This document shows, one piece after another, positions 8,473 to 16,682 of a stretch of 64,000 bases of DNA. The notes under the pieces are model-generated. The model searched no databases and was not told the DNA's origin. It worked only from the letters and a program-made list of their open reading frames with translations. The translations under genes were made by a program, and so were the position numbers. This DNA comes from Candidatus Mediterraneibacter guildfordensis (lineage in GTDB: Bacteria > Bacillota > Clostridia > Lachnospirales > Lachnospiraceae): NCBI GenBank assembly GCA_019112735.1, contig DXIS01000020.1, forward strand, positions 1 to 64,000, read 5' to 3'. Every line of letters begins with the position of its first letter. Position 1 is the first letter of the stretch.

Positions 8473-9855
8473 TTACTGGGTTCTCTCTGACGCATAAGTA
8501 TAGAGATTTTCTACAGATTCAAAGGAGCTGTTTCTCATATCTCTGATAATAGACTCCTGTGCTTCATCCAGTGCAGTCTGAATATCAACGCCATTATAGA
8601 ATACATCCTGGCCGGCTTTTTTCAGTGAATTTTCTACGGTAGCCGGCATCGGGCCCGGCCAGATATAGCGGTCAATGTGATCCGCCAGGATCGCCAGAGA
8701 CGGATTCGCCATAACCTCTTCACTGTCGGCCAGCGATTTCTTCGCCGGGAAAGTACTCATAGCCAGATTAAATGCGATCTGCGCATCATCATTCGCCAGG
8801 AAGTATTTGACGAAATCCTGTGCAACCGCCTGCTGGTCTGCCGGGGCATTTTTATTGATGCCGAATGTGGACTCACCATTATAGCGGTTATATGCATACG
8901 GAACTTCTCCGTCAAATGTCGGGATCTCAAATACACCGAAATCAATATTGCTCCATGTCGTATTCAGCGTGTTATAGTAATGCCCCCACTGGACCACCAT
9001 AGCTGACTGGCCCTGTCCGAAACTGTCTGGCGCCTTCTCTCCGAAGTTCTCAGAACCGATACCGTCTACTCTGTACATGTCGACAAGCATCTGCATGATC
9101 TGGACCATTGTCTCAGAATTAACATTCGGCGTTCTTCCATCATCCTGGAACAGGTTCTCGCCAAGCTGGTAGTTCAGGCCGAGAAGATAATTCTGATGGA
9201 AGTCATCGTTGAAGTTTAATCCGGCCTGGATCAATGTGTCTCCGTCTTTGATCGTCAGCTTCTTAGCCACTTCGATCAGCTCATCCCATGTCTTCGGGAT
9301 ATCCTCTTCTGTGAGACCAGCCGCCTCCCACATATCCTTGTTGTAGTATACTGCTCCGGTCATCATTCCGTAATCGATATAGTATACTTCTCCGTCAATG
9401 ACATGAGCATTGACGCCTGTAAAATCCGCTTCAAGATCTTCGATCGGGATCTCAAGAGGAGCCATGTAATTGATCAGGTTCTCGTGATAACTGTTATGTA
9501 CATTGAAAAGTGCCGGGCCCTCTTCTCCGTCAAGCGCAAGCGGCAGTTTCGTCCAGTAATCTTCCCACGGGTTATTTACAAGTTTGATAGTTACATTGGG
9601 ATGCATTGCCGTGTAACCATCGATGATCTCCTGGAACAGATCGTCGCTGCCCCACTCCCAGAGTTCAATCGTAATATCTTCTCCATTATTGATCTCAGCT
9701 GCCGGATCATACTTGATCGTATCTCCAAACGGTTCTGTAGGAACTTCTACCTGTTCCTTCTCCTCCGATGAACCGCCACCGCATCCCGAAAGCAGACCGA
9801 CCGCCATAGCCGATGCCATTAACAATGCCATGAACTTCTTTTTCATCTTTTTCAC
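8473..9855 (-). CDS. Sugar-binding lipoprotein of the ABC importer
   Basis: Extracellular solute-binding protein, family 1 (MalE-like), 460 residues. It has a lipoprotein signal with the lipobox LLSGC and lipidated C25, then a Gly/Ser/Glu linker. The mature part shows ITIELWEWGSDDLFQEIIDGY near its start and a family-1 core with an aromatic-rich ligand face (YNRYNGESTFGINKNAP). It would be anchored outside the membrane and deliver an oligosaccharide to the two permeases encoded downstream. The true ligand is unknown; the GH31 partner suggests an alpha-linked gluco- or xylo-oligosaccharide. It is the first gene after the promoter and operator at 9907-9956. Confidence 0.94.
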   Translation of the reverse strand: MKKMKKKFMALLMASAMAVGLLSGCGGGSSEEKEQVEVPTEPFGDTIKYDPAAEINNGEDITIELWEWGSDDLFQEIIDGYTAMHPNVTIKLVNNPWEDYWTKLPLALDGEEGPALFNVHNSYHENLINYMAPLEIPIEDLEADFTGVNAHVIDGEVYYIDYGMMTGAVYYNKDMWEAAGLTEEDIPKTWDELIEVAKKLTIKDGDTLIQAGLNFNDDFHQNYLLGLNYQLGENLFQDDGRTPNVNSETMVQIMQMLVDMYRVDGIGSENFGEKAPDSFGQGQSAMVVQWGHYYNTLNTTWSNIDFGVFEIPTFDGEVPYAYNRYNGESTFGINKNAPADQQAVAQDFVKYFLANDDAQIAFNLAMSTFPAKKSLADSEEVMANPSLAILADHIDRYIWPGPMPATVENSLKKAGQDVFYNGVDIQTALDEAQESIIRDMRNSSFESVENLYTYASERTQ

Positions 9856-9906
9856 TCCTCATCTTTTAATTTTCAGGCCTGATACTTAGGAACAGCCCTC
9901 TTTAAG

Positions 9907-9918
9907 TTTAGCGCTAAA
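9907..9918. promoter_or_regulatory. LacI-type operator upstream of the sugar operon
   Basis: A perfect 12-base palindrome, TTTAGCGCTAAA, with the central CG-containing core typical of LacI/CcpA-family operators. It lies 3-14 bases past the predicted transcription start of the binding-protein promoter, a position suited to repression by the divergently encoded LacI-family protein. A CcpA/cre role cannot be excluded. Confidence 0.7.
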
Positions 9919-9927
9919 TCTATTCTA

Positions 9928-9956
9928 AAAGTACCACCGCTCTAACAGCATGTCAA
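9928..9956 (-). promoter_or_regulatory. Promoter of the sugar transport operon
   Basis: On the minus strand, TTGACA (9956-9951), a 17-base spacer ending in an extended TG, then TACTTT (9933-9928). The predicted start of transcription is near 9921, immediately before the operator palindrome. Confidence 0.65.
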
Positions 9957-10035
9957 TGTTTTTATATTTTTTCGTATTATTTCACATATTTTCATACCAT
10001 TTTTTGTGTAATATTACTTGTGTTTTTGATTTTTC

Positions 10036-10063
10036 TTGATTTTATTTATATTTTAGATATAAT
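10036..10063 (+). promoter_or_regulatory. Promoter of the LacI-family regulator gene
   Basis: TTGATT (10036-10041), 16-base spacer, TATAAT (10058-10063) within a very AT-rich stretch. A second TATAAT overlaps at 10063-10068. The leader to the gene is about 125 bases. Confidence 0.6.
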
Positions 10064-10094
10064 ATAATATACCGTTAAACCAGTTTTATATATA

Positions 10095-10136
10095 AGTTTA
10101 TAAACTGGATTTATTATTTTAATTTTAGTTTATAAA
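10095..10136 (+). promoter_or_regulatory. Possible operator pair in the regulator leader
   Basis: A perfect palindrome AGTTTATAAACT (10095-10106) is followed 32 bases later, about three helical turns, by the ten-base sequence AGTTTATAAA (10127-10136). They lie just after the predicted start of the LacI-family gene and may be sites for autoregulation. They differ clearly from the GC-centred operator at 9907, so another protein could bind here. Confidence 0.35.
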
Positions 10137-10194
10137 TCTAACCATATATTTTATTCATCCGGAAACTACATCCGCTGAAAACGGAGGAACAATA

Positions 10195-11214
10195 ATGACC
10201 TTAAAAGACATTGCAGAAAAAGCCGGCGTCAGTATGATGACGGTATCAAATGTGATCAATAAAAAAACAAACCGGGTATCCCCCCAGACCGCTGCCCGCA
10301 TAAATGCTATCATCAAAGAATCCGGCTACGTCCCAAACCTCAGCGCCCGCAGTCTTACAAACCGCAAGACTAACATCATCGGCGTCATCATTACCTGGCA
10401 CGAGCCGGAACCTGAGATCAATTTTCTGGAAAACCCCTATATCAGTTCAATGGTAGGAACGATCGAGCGGGAACTGCGCAATCAGGGCTACTACATCCTT
10501 GTCCGTTCCATCTTCAGCCTGTCCGATCTGTCTGTATTACTGAAGAACTGGAGCGTGGACGGGATCATTTTTCTGTACCCGAACTGCGATCAGTATCTGG
10601 AAGAGTTTCTACCTGTAGCTTCCTGTCCGATCGCTGTATTTGACAGTGCGATCACCGATCCTGATCTGATCAACATATGTTCTGATGATCAGCAGGGATT
10701 ATACCTGGCGACAAAATATATCATAAACAACGGCCACCAGCAGATCGCATTTATCGGAGACTGCAGTACAGGCGTCGTTATATCCCGCCGTTTTGAGGGA
10801 TACAGACAGGCATTGGAAGAAAACGGGATCCAATATCGTCCGGAACTTGTCTATCCGGTTCCCCCTTCGTACGAAGGCGGGATCGAAGCCGGAAAAATGC
10901 TTGCCTCATCCCGCAACCGCGCCACTGCTGCTGTCACAACAGCCGATATATGTGCCATCGGCGTTATGGAAGGCGCCCGGCTCGGCGGATGCCGGATCCC
11001 CATCGATCTGTCTATCATGGGGTACGATAATCTTTCACTGTGCCAGTATACTTATCCCAAACTTTCCTCTGTTTCACAGAACGTGACGGAAAAGGCAACC
11101 ACCGCAGTGAATCTTCTTCTCGAAAAAATACAGACCGGAACGCTGTCCGGTCCTTCCAGAGTAACAACAAACGTTGAGATCGTTGCACGGCAGTCTGTTG
11201 TTTCTCTGTTCTGA
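10195..11214 (+). CDS. LacI-family transcriptional regulator
   Basis: A 339-residue DNA-binding repressor with the N-terminal LacI helix-turn-helix (TLKDIAEKAGVSMMTVSNVIN, residues 2-22), the hinge region ending NLSARSLTNRKTN, and a periplasmic-binding-protein-like effector domain (about 60-335). It is divergent from the binding protein, permease and GH31 operon, so it very likely represses that operon and is released by a sugar derived from its substrate. The start has GGAGG seven bases upstream. The gene ends in a bidirectional terminator shared with the acyl ligase gene. Confidence 0.93.
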   Translation: MTLKDIAEKAGVSMMTVSNVINKKTNRVSPQTAARINAIIKESGYVPNLSARSLTNRKTNIIGVIITWHEPEPEINFLENPYISSMVGTIERELRNQGYYILVRSIFSLSDLSVLLKNWSVDGIIFLYPNCDQYLEEFLPVASCPIAVFDSAITDPDLINICSDDQQGLYLATKYIINNGHQQIAFIGDCSTGVVISRRFEGYRQALEENGIQYRPELVYPVPPSYEGGIEAGKMLASSRNRATAAVTTADICAIGVMEGARLGGCRIPIDLSIMGYDNLSLCQYTYPKLSSVSQNVTEKATTAVNLLLEKIQTGTLSGPSRVTTNVEIVARQSVVSLF

Positions 11215-11217
11215 TGC

Positions 11218-11253
11218 AAAAAACTGAGCGGCTCAAAAACCGCTCAGTTTTTT
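11218..11253. terminator. Bidirectional terminator between regulator and acyl ligase genes
   Basis: An 11-base GC-rich stem (11221-11231 with 11240-11250) is flanked by A residues on the left and T residues on the right, so it works on both strands. It ends the LacI-family gene (+) and the acyl-activation operon (-); the ligase stop codon overlaps its T-run. Confidence 0.92.
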
Positions 11254-12760
11254 AGAATCTCTTGATCTTTCTTGTTGTTGTCTTCTCGAACTCCGTATCC
11301 CTTACGATCAGGCTGTATATCTTTTTCTGCGGCGCCGCCTTCAGGTTATACTCATCGATAACCTCCTGCAGTTTTGCCCGCACGTCTTTGATCCGTTTCT
11401 TCTTTACATAATCCTGATCCGGATAGATCTCGGCCTCGATGACGCCGTTCTTTTCGCGCACCAGCACCTCGCCCACCAGGCGGTTCGTGTTGAGCGCATT
11501 CTCCAGTTCCTCCGGAGAAACGTTTTCACCGTTCTTGGTGATGATCAGGTTCTTCTTGCGGCCGGTCAGATAGACGAATCCGTCCTCGTCCGCATAGCCC
11601 AGATCTCCGGTCTTGAGCCAGCCGTCTTCCAGTGTCTCGGCGGTCTCCTCCGGCATCTTATAATATCCCTGCATCACACTGCTGCCCCGCACCCAGAGCT
11701 CGCCGTCCACAGTCTTCGCCTCGCAGTTCGGGATGAGCTGGCCCACAGAATCCTTGCGGATGTTCCAGCTGACCGTTGTGCTGATGACCGGCGCGCACTC
11801 GGTCATGCCGTAGCCCTGCAGGATGGTGATGTCGTATTTATTAAACAGGTCGATGTATGCCGGATCCAGGTATGCCCCGCCGCTGCAGATGGTGTGCAGC
11901 TGCTTCCCGAACACCTGGCTCTTGACGATCTTCGCCGGCAGAAGCGAGGCTTCCTCAAGCTTCTTTGCCATGGTCTCGATCATCAGCGGCACCATCAGGA
12001 TCATTTCCGGCTTGAAGAGCTTGATGTTCTTCGCCACACGCATCAGAGAATCATTGATGCAGATCACGGACCCGAGGGAAATGCCTTTCAGGATATCCAT
12101 GCTCAGGCAGTATGCGTGATGGATCGGCAGCACGGACAGGATCACCGTCCGTTCCGGGATCTTCATATCCAGGCAGGTCGCGTTCTCCGCCACATTTCTG
12201 TGAGTGAGCATAACGCCCTTGCTCTTTCCCGTGGTCCCGGATGTAAACATGATCGTACACAGCTGGTCCGGTTCCGGCTCATAGTCGAAGCCGCCCCGGT
12301 TCTCATCCAGCAGCTTCCGCCAGGAAGACGCATGGTCGTCATGCTCCGCCTGCTGCATGGAGATCAGGGTTTTCACTTTCGGGCAGCGTTCTTTCGCGAT
12401 CGCCGCCACGTCTTTTCTCACTTCATCGTACACCAGGATGGTTGAATCAGACCGGTCGATCAGGTCGCATACATCCTCCGCCGGGAGATTCACATCCAGC
12501 GGTACGATCACGCTGCCGCTGTTGACCGTTCCAAAATAAGTCACGAGCCACGGATAAGATGTGGCGCCGATCACGGAAATGTGACTCCCCTGCTCGCCCA
12601 GGTTTTTCAGGACATTTGAAAAACCTTCGCTGTCTTCTTTTAACTGTGTATATGTTTTTGCCTCGATCTCATTTTTACTGATCTTATAGCGGACCGCGTC
12701 TTCCGGACCGTATTTTTTCTCTGTGTTGGCCAGGATCTGGCGGACTGTCGTACAAAGCAT
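11252..12760 (-). CDS. AMP-dependent acyl ligase (acyl-CoA/acyl-ACP synthetase)
   Basis: An ANL-superfamily enzyme of 502 residues that would adenylate a carboxylic acid and pass it to a thiol. The nucleotide loop is FTSGTTGKSKGV, the A5-like motif is YGMTECAP, the A7/A8 region is TGDLGYADEDGFVYLTGRKKN, and the C-terminal catalytic lysine lies in TTTRKIKRF at the very end. It resembles long-chain fatty acid ligases rather than amino-acid adenylation domains. As the adjacent genes encode a free carrier protein and a condensation domain, loading an acyl group onto that carrier is the likely job. It starts at ATG 12760 with GGAATC upstream and is 85 bases after the carrier gene. The substrate chain length is unknown. 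Confidence 0.88.
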   Translation of the reverse strand: MLCTTVRQILANTEKKYGPEDAVRYKISKNEIEAKTYTQLKEDSEGFSNVLKNLGEQGSHISVIGATSYPWLVTYFGTVNSGSVIVPLDVNLPAEDVCDLIDRSDSTILVYDEVRKDVAAIAKERCPKVKTLISMQQAEHDDHASSWRKLLDENRGGFDYEPEPDQLCTIMFTSGTTGKSKGVMLTHRNVAENATCLDMKIPERTVILSVLPIHHAYCLSMDILKGISLGSVICINDSLMRVAKNIKLFKPEMILMVPLMIETMAKKLEEASLLPAKIVKSQVFGKQLHTICSGGAYLDPAYIDLFNKYDITILQGYGMTECAPVISTTVSWNIRKDSVGQLIPNCEAKTVDGELWVRGSSVMQGYYKMPEETAETLEDGWLKTGDLGYADEDGFVYLTGRKKNLIITKNGENVSPEELENALNTNRLVGEVLVREKNGVIEAEIYPDQDYVKKKRIKDVRAKLQEVIDEYNLKAAPQKKIYSLIVRDTEFEKTTTRKIKRF

Positions 12761-12845
12761 AGTTTGATTCCTTTCCCTGCGCGCTCCCGCGCAGCTGCTT
12801 CCTGTTATTGCATCTCTTTCAATAATGGGCCTGCGGGAACCCGTC

Positions 12846-13079
12846 CTAGTTCTCCGCGCTCAGTTTCTCAAGATACGCCGCCGCTTCTCCCACTGTACGG
12901 ATGTTTGCAGCTTCTGCCTGCTCTACTTCCACATCGAATTCGTCCTCGATCTCGCCGAGCATGCTCATAAAGTCAAATGATGTGAAGCCCAGGTCTTCCA
13001 TGAAACGGGACTCCGGATGAATGTTCTCCGGCTCTACTTCAACATAGTTGCAGATGATATCTACTAATTTCTCAAACAT
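12846..13079 (-). CDS. Acyl carrier protein
   Basis: A 77-residue acidic four-helix carrier. The phosphopantetheine attachment serine is S34 in DLGFTSFDFMSML, where the usual DSL is replaced by TSF. The rest matches stand-alone ACPs (FEKLVDIICNYVEV at the start, EIEDEFDVEVEQ in helix III). It is not next to fatty-acid synthase genes, so it is probably a dedicated carrier for the pathway encoded at 11252-15829, loaded by the ligase and used by the condensation protein. A phosphopantetheinyl transferase is not encoded nearby. Confidence 0.93.
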   Translation of the reverse strand: MFEKLVDIICNYVEVEPENIHPESRFMEDLGFTSFDFMSMLGEIEDEFDVEVEQAEAANIRTVGEAAAYLEKLSAEN

Positions 13080-13124
13080 GATCTTTCTCCTTTTCTCTGT
13101 AATATTTATTTTCTGCGTCCGGCC

Positions 13125-14531
13125 CTATACTAACTTAATGATCTCTCCGATGGTCAGGTCCGGATTCTCCGCACCCTTGAACATGATCTTGCACAGATAG
13201 TAGTACAGGTATTCCAGTTCTTCTCTCGACACCGCCTTGATCTGATGCTCGAAGTTGAAGTCCAGTCCGTTGTCTTCCGGGCGGTGCATTACGGTCAGGT
13301 ACATTGCCTGCGGGCAGGATCCGTTGGGATACCATTTCGTCTTGTACCGGATGTCGCCCAGGTCGTTGAGCCCCTTCTCCTTCAGGGTAAGCGGCTGATA
13401 CGTCAGGGAGATCTGTTCGTAGGTCAGTCCTGCGTGGGGCTGCGGGTATACTTTATGACGGTGCGCAAAATATGCGGTCGGGTCATAGTTCGCATGACGG
13501 AATATCTCATTCTGCTTGTCGCGGATCGCGAACACGCCGTCGATGAACTTCATATCCTCCGGGAAAATGGTCCGCAGCGGGAAGGAGTGGATCCTTGTAC
13601 CGCCGCATTTCTTCTCCTTCAGTGTGGCGCGTCTTGCGATGGCGTTGTTGATGGACACATCCTCGAATCCGTTCATTTTCTGCAGGTAGGTCCTCAGGCC
13701 CATCAGCAGCAGACATGCCAGCGATACATGATATTTCTCACAGAAATCCATCAGTCGCTGTGTCGGCTCCTCTTCCAGGTGGAAGATATCCAGGGCTGAT
13801 TTCGTATCATCGCTTGCGCTGAACGCGGAACGCAGTTCCGGGTTCTTGAACATCTCCCTTGCCGCCTCCAGCTTGTCCCGGCCGTTGATGCCGCTGAAGA
13901 TCGGCTCGCCTTTCTCGATCTCCTTCTCAAAATACTCGGCGTCTCTTGCCTGCGCCTTGCTGCCGGCCTCGTACGCCAGGTCTTTCTGGAGCTGTTCGAT
14001 ATAGGAGGTCATCTCCTTCGGATAGGGAACACCTTCGTATTTCGCATTACAGTAGATCTCAATGATGTCCTTGAGGAATGCGATCAGAGACTGGGCGTCC
14101 ACGATCATATGATGTCCCAGGAAATAGACGCCGCTGAAGCCGTCCGGCGTCTTGATCATAACAACTCTCGTAAGCTGGGTATCCGTCATCTTGAAGGGAA
14201 CTCTTGTCCACTCCTTCATGATCTCCTCAGCTTCCTCCATGGTCTTTCCGGTGAAATCCACGAATTCGATGTCCTGATCCTCATGATCCACGATATACTG
14301 ATAATAATTGCCTTCTTTATCCTTCGCGAAACGGATCCGCATCCCTTCGCTCCGCTCATAGGCTTTGTTAATGGACTGTTTCAGTACGTCCCAGTCGATC
14401 TCGACCTCGATGGTCAGGCTGGTGCCGATGTTCAGCACGGCCGCGGTCGGGCTGTACGGCAGATAGAAAAGATGAAATCTCTGTGCTACAGTCAGCGGGT
14501 ATACTTTGTATCCCTTTCTTGTCCTCATCAT
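13125..14531 (-). CDS. Stand-alone condensation-domain acyltransferase
   Basis: A 468-residue protein of the CoA-dependent acyltransferase/condensation superfamily, with no adenylation or carrier domain attached. The catalytic motif is H140-H-M-I-V-D145 (GHHMIVDAQS), the HHxxxD form in which the second histidine is the general base. The N-terminal YPLTVAQRFHLFY corresponds to the start of NRPS C domains, and SINNAIARRATLKEKKCGG to the C-terminal lobe. It would join the carrier-bound acyl group to an amine or alcohol. It shares the overlap ATGA with the upstream hydrolase gene, so translation is coupled. Alternatives are a phthiocerol-type or wax-ester-type acyltransferase. The acceptor is unknown. 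Confidence 0.8.
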   Translation of the reverse strand: MMRTRKGYKVYPLTVAQRFHLFYLPYSPTAAVLNIGTSLTIEVEIDWDVLKQSINKAYERSEGMRIRFAKDKEGNYYQYIVDHEDQDIEFVDFTGKTMEEAEEIMKEWTRVPFKMTDTQLTRVVMIKTPDGFSGVYFLGHHMIVDAQSLIAFLKDIIEIYCNAKYEGVPYPKEMTSYIEQLQKDLAYEAGSKAQARDAEYFEKEIEKGEPIFSGINGRDKLEAAREMFKNPELRSAFSASDDTKSALDIFHLEEEPTQRLMDFCEKYHVSLACLLLMGLRTYLQKMNGFEDVSINNAIARRATLKEKKCGGTRIHSFPLRTIFPEDMKFIDGVFAIRDKQNEIFRHANYDPTAYFAHRHKVYPQPHAGLTYEQISLTYQPLTLKEKGLNDLGDIRYKTKWYPNGSCPQAMYLTVMHRPEDNGLDFNFEHQIKAVSREELEYLYYYLCKIMFKGAENPDLTIGEIIKLV

Positions 14532-15481
14532 TTTATGACTCCTCCTAAAAATGAATCCATGGCTTTCTCATATCCTTCAGTGTCCTTGTAGTAGCTTTCC
14601 CCGTGTCCCGCGCCCTCGACGATGAACTTCGTCTTCGGTGCCGCGCAGTTCTCATAGATCTTCTCCGTCATCCAGCAGGGTACGAACACATCCTCTTTCC
14701 CGTGGATGAAGAGGAACGGCACTTTTGCGTGCTTTACTTCCCTGGATGAATCACAGTCGTCAAGGCCGTAGCCGACCTTCCTCTTATTCGCCCAGTCCGC
14801 AAGCTGCAGCATGGGGAATGCCGGGATGTGGTACATGCTGTGGAGCACATGGGTGAACACATCTTTCATGGACGTAAATGCACAGTCGGAAATGATCCCT
14901 TTTACCTGGGGCGGCAGATCCAGCCCGCTCATCATGCAGACCGTGGCGCTTCCCATGGAATTGCCGTGAAGAACGATCTGTGCGTCGTCGCCGATCTTTT
15001 CGATCATCCACTCGACCCAGCGTTTCCCGTCCAGGCGGTCCATATTTCCGAATCCGATATGCTCGCCCTCGCTCCGGCCGTGGGCACGCAGGTCAACGAG
15101 CAGCATCCGGAACCCGTGCTTCAGATAGTAATTGGAAAGGCTCCCGTAATCATTGAGGCCTTCGCTCGTATATCCGTGGAAGCAGATCACGGCTTTATTT
15201 CCCTCATCACCTTTGAAATATGTACCGTGAAGCTTCAGGCCGTCATGGGAAGTGATCCACACATCCTCGTGGGGCTGTTCCAACATCCACTCCCGGCGTT
15301 CTTTCATCATGGGAATGTATTTCTCCCAGTCCACGCCGGACATCTTCATGGTCCGTTCTGTCTTCGCGTTATATCGGATCATGGTCCTTCGGTACAGGTA
15401 GGCGCTTCCCGCAACTTCCGCTGCTGCCGCCGACCCGAGAAGAGCCGCCGCGATTTTCAGTATCCTGCTCATTGTCTGCAT
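14528..15481 (-). CDS. Membrane-anchored alpha/beta hydrolase
   Basis: A 317-residue serine hydrolase. A hydrophobic N-terminal segment (about residues 6-30, rich in Ala and Leu) followed by YRRTMIRYNAK suggests a single membrane anchor rather than a cleaved signal. The catalytic triad is readable: nucleophile S175 in HGNSMG, acid D264 in HGKEDVFV and H293 in GAGHGES; FHGYTSEG is the oxyanion region. It belongs to the group often annotated as acyl or peptide hydrolases near lipid genes. It sits between the SCP2-like gene and the condensation gene in one operon, so release, trimming or editing of an acylated product is plausible. Confidence 0.88.
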   Translation of the reverse strand: MQTMSRILKIAAALLGSAAAAEVAGSAYLYRRTMIRYNAKTERTMKMSGVDWEKYIPMMKERREWMLEQPHEDVWITSHDGLKLHGTYFKGDEGNKAVICFHGYTSEGLNDYGSLSNYYLKHGFRMLLVDLRAHGRSEGEHIGFGNMDRLDGKRWVEWMIEKIGDDAQIVLHGNSMGSATVCMMSGLDLPPQVKGIISDCAFTSMKDVFTHVLHSMYHIPAFPMLQLADWANKRKVGYGLDDCDSSREVKHAKVPFLFIHGKEDVFVPCWMTEKIYENCAAPKTKFIVEGAGHGESYYKDTEGYEKAMDSFLGGVIK

Positions 15482-15496
15482 CTCCTTTTGATGTGA

Positions 15497-15829
15497 TTAC
15501 TTTCTCTTGCTGTTAATGAGATCCTTCAATTTCAGCGCTTTATCGATATTTCCTTCTACTTTCAGTTTCCCGAGCGTCACCGCCAGGATCGGATCTGTCT
15601 TCCCGTCCGCGATCTTGAACAGCGTCTCCGCGCTGCAGGTGAACATCGCATCCCGGTCAAAGTACTCATAGGGCTCGACAGAGAGCTTTCCGTCCTTCAC
15701 TTCGGCGTAGAAGATTCCTTCCGCCTCGCCGGTGATATTGAACTGATATGCCAGATGTTCATGGATATCGCTTACATCTGCATCCATCAGCATTCCTTTT
15801 ACTCTTGAAAACATATCTGCGTAGGTCAT
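15497..15829 (-). CDS. SCP2 sterol-carrier-domain protein
   Basis: A 110-residue single-domain protein like the bacterial SCP2 family: a lipid-binding fold with YEYFDRDAMFTCSAETLFKIADGKTDPILAVTLGKLKVEGNIDKALKL, where the glycine/aspartate loop before the last helices is characteristic (given here only as the motif at about residues 57-103). It would hold an acyl chain or acyl-thioester and present it to a partner enzyme. It is the first gene of the acyl-activation operon and begins 36 bases from the nearest TetR-type palindrome. RBS AGGAGG precedes the ATG. Confidence 0.82.
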   Translation of the reverse strand: MTYADMFSRVKGMLMDADVSDIHEHLAYQFNITGEAEGIFYAEVKDGKLSVEPYEYFDRDAMFTCSAETLFKIADGKTDPILAVTLGKLKVEGNIDKALKLKDLINSKRK

Positions 15830-15864
15830 AATTTCCTCCTTTTTCGACCGCGTTTACCATTTTT

Positions 15865-15921
15865 TGACCAGCGGTCATCCCTTTCATTTGTTAGATTAAC
15901 ACCTTTTTGACTGGTGGTCAA
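15865..15921. promoter_or_regulatory. Paired operators in the TetR/acyl-operon divergent region
   Basis: Two near-identical palindromes: TGACCAGCGGTCA (15865-15877, perfect) and TTGACTGGTGGTCAA (15907-15921). Their centres are 43 bases apart, close to four helical turns. The second overlaps a TTGACC that could be the -35 of the SCP2 operon promoter on the minus strand, with TAATCT 17 bases on. They are very likely binding sites for the TetR-family protein encoded at 16069. Confidence 0.72.
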
Positions 15922-16000
15922 CATGCTGTTTTATCAAAAACGTCCTCATTTTTCTGATCTTTTTTGTGCGTTTTTCTTGCTGGTTCTTTTTGATGGAATG

Positions 16001-16009
16001 TGTTACAAT
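16001..16009 (+). promoter_or_regulatory. Extended -10 promoter of the TetR-family gene
   Basis: TGT followed by TACAAT (16004-16009) forms an extended -10 element about 60 bases before the TetR start codon; no good -35 is visible. An AAGGCGAC ribosome site precedes ATG 16069. Confidence 0.5.
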
Positions 16010-16068
16010 GAGTGCTGAATTGATATCTGATTAAGAATAAATCTTCTTTTATAAGAAAGGCGACCGAC

Positions 16069-16680
16069 ATGGCTGAACGGAATGACAAATACAACCTGAT
16101 CCTTGACTCCCTGCAGAAGCTCCTGGAGAGCCGCGGGCTTCCGACGATCTCTGTCAGTGACATCGCAGAGGAGGCCGGGATCGCAAAAGGAAGCATCTAT
16201 TATTATTTTCCTTCCAAAGACGCCATCCTGGAGGCGCTGGTCGAGCGGAACTACGAACGGCCGCTGATGACGGCCAAGAACCTGGCTTCCCAGCCGGACA
16301 TCCCGCCCTTCACCCGCATGGCCATGATCTTCCAGGCATGCCGCAATTCCTCGGCCGACTATATGAAATCCGGCCAGGAAAGCAGCGTGGGCGCCCCGGA
16401 AAAAGCGCTGCTCCACCAGAAATACATGAACCATCTCATCAGTGAGTTCAAACCGGTACTTGCTGAGATCATAAGACAGGGGATCGCCGCGGGAGAGATC
16501 CGTTTTGACCGGCCGGAGGAACTGGCCGAGATCGCGCTCATCGTACTGTCCGTCAAGATGGACAATACCATTGCTCCCGCTTCCAGAGAAGAGATCGAGA
16601 ATACCATCGCCGCGTTGATCGCGCTGCTTGAGAAAGGGACGGACAATCCGCCCGGATCGCTGAATTTCCTGATGGCGTAA
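16069..16680 (+). CDS. TetR/AcrR-family transcriptional regulator
   Basis: A 203-residue repressor with an N-terminal TetR helix-turn-helix (about residues 8-55): ISVSDIAEEAGIAKGSIYYYF is the recognition region. The C-terminal ligand domain (about 60-200) is helical and of unknown specificity; TetR proteins next to lipid genes often sense acyl-CoA. It is divergent from the acyl-activation operon and two palindromes lie between, so it is the probable local regulator. A strong terminator follows the stop. Confidence 0.92.
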   Translation: MAERNDKYNLILDSLQKLLESRGLPTISVSDIAEEAGIAKGSIYYYFPSKDAILEALVERNYERPLMTAKNLASQPDIPPFTRMAMIFQACRNSSADYMKSGQESSVGAPEKALLHQKYMNHLISEFKPVLAEIIRQGIAAGEIRFDRPEELAEIALIVLSVKMDNTIAPASREEIENTIAALIALLEKGTDNPPGSLNFLMA

Positions 16681-16682
16681 TT

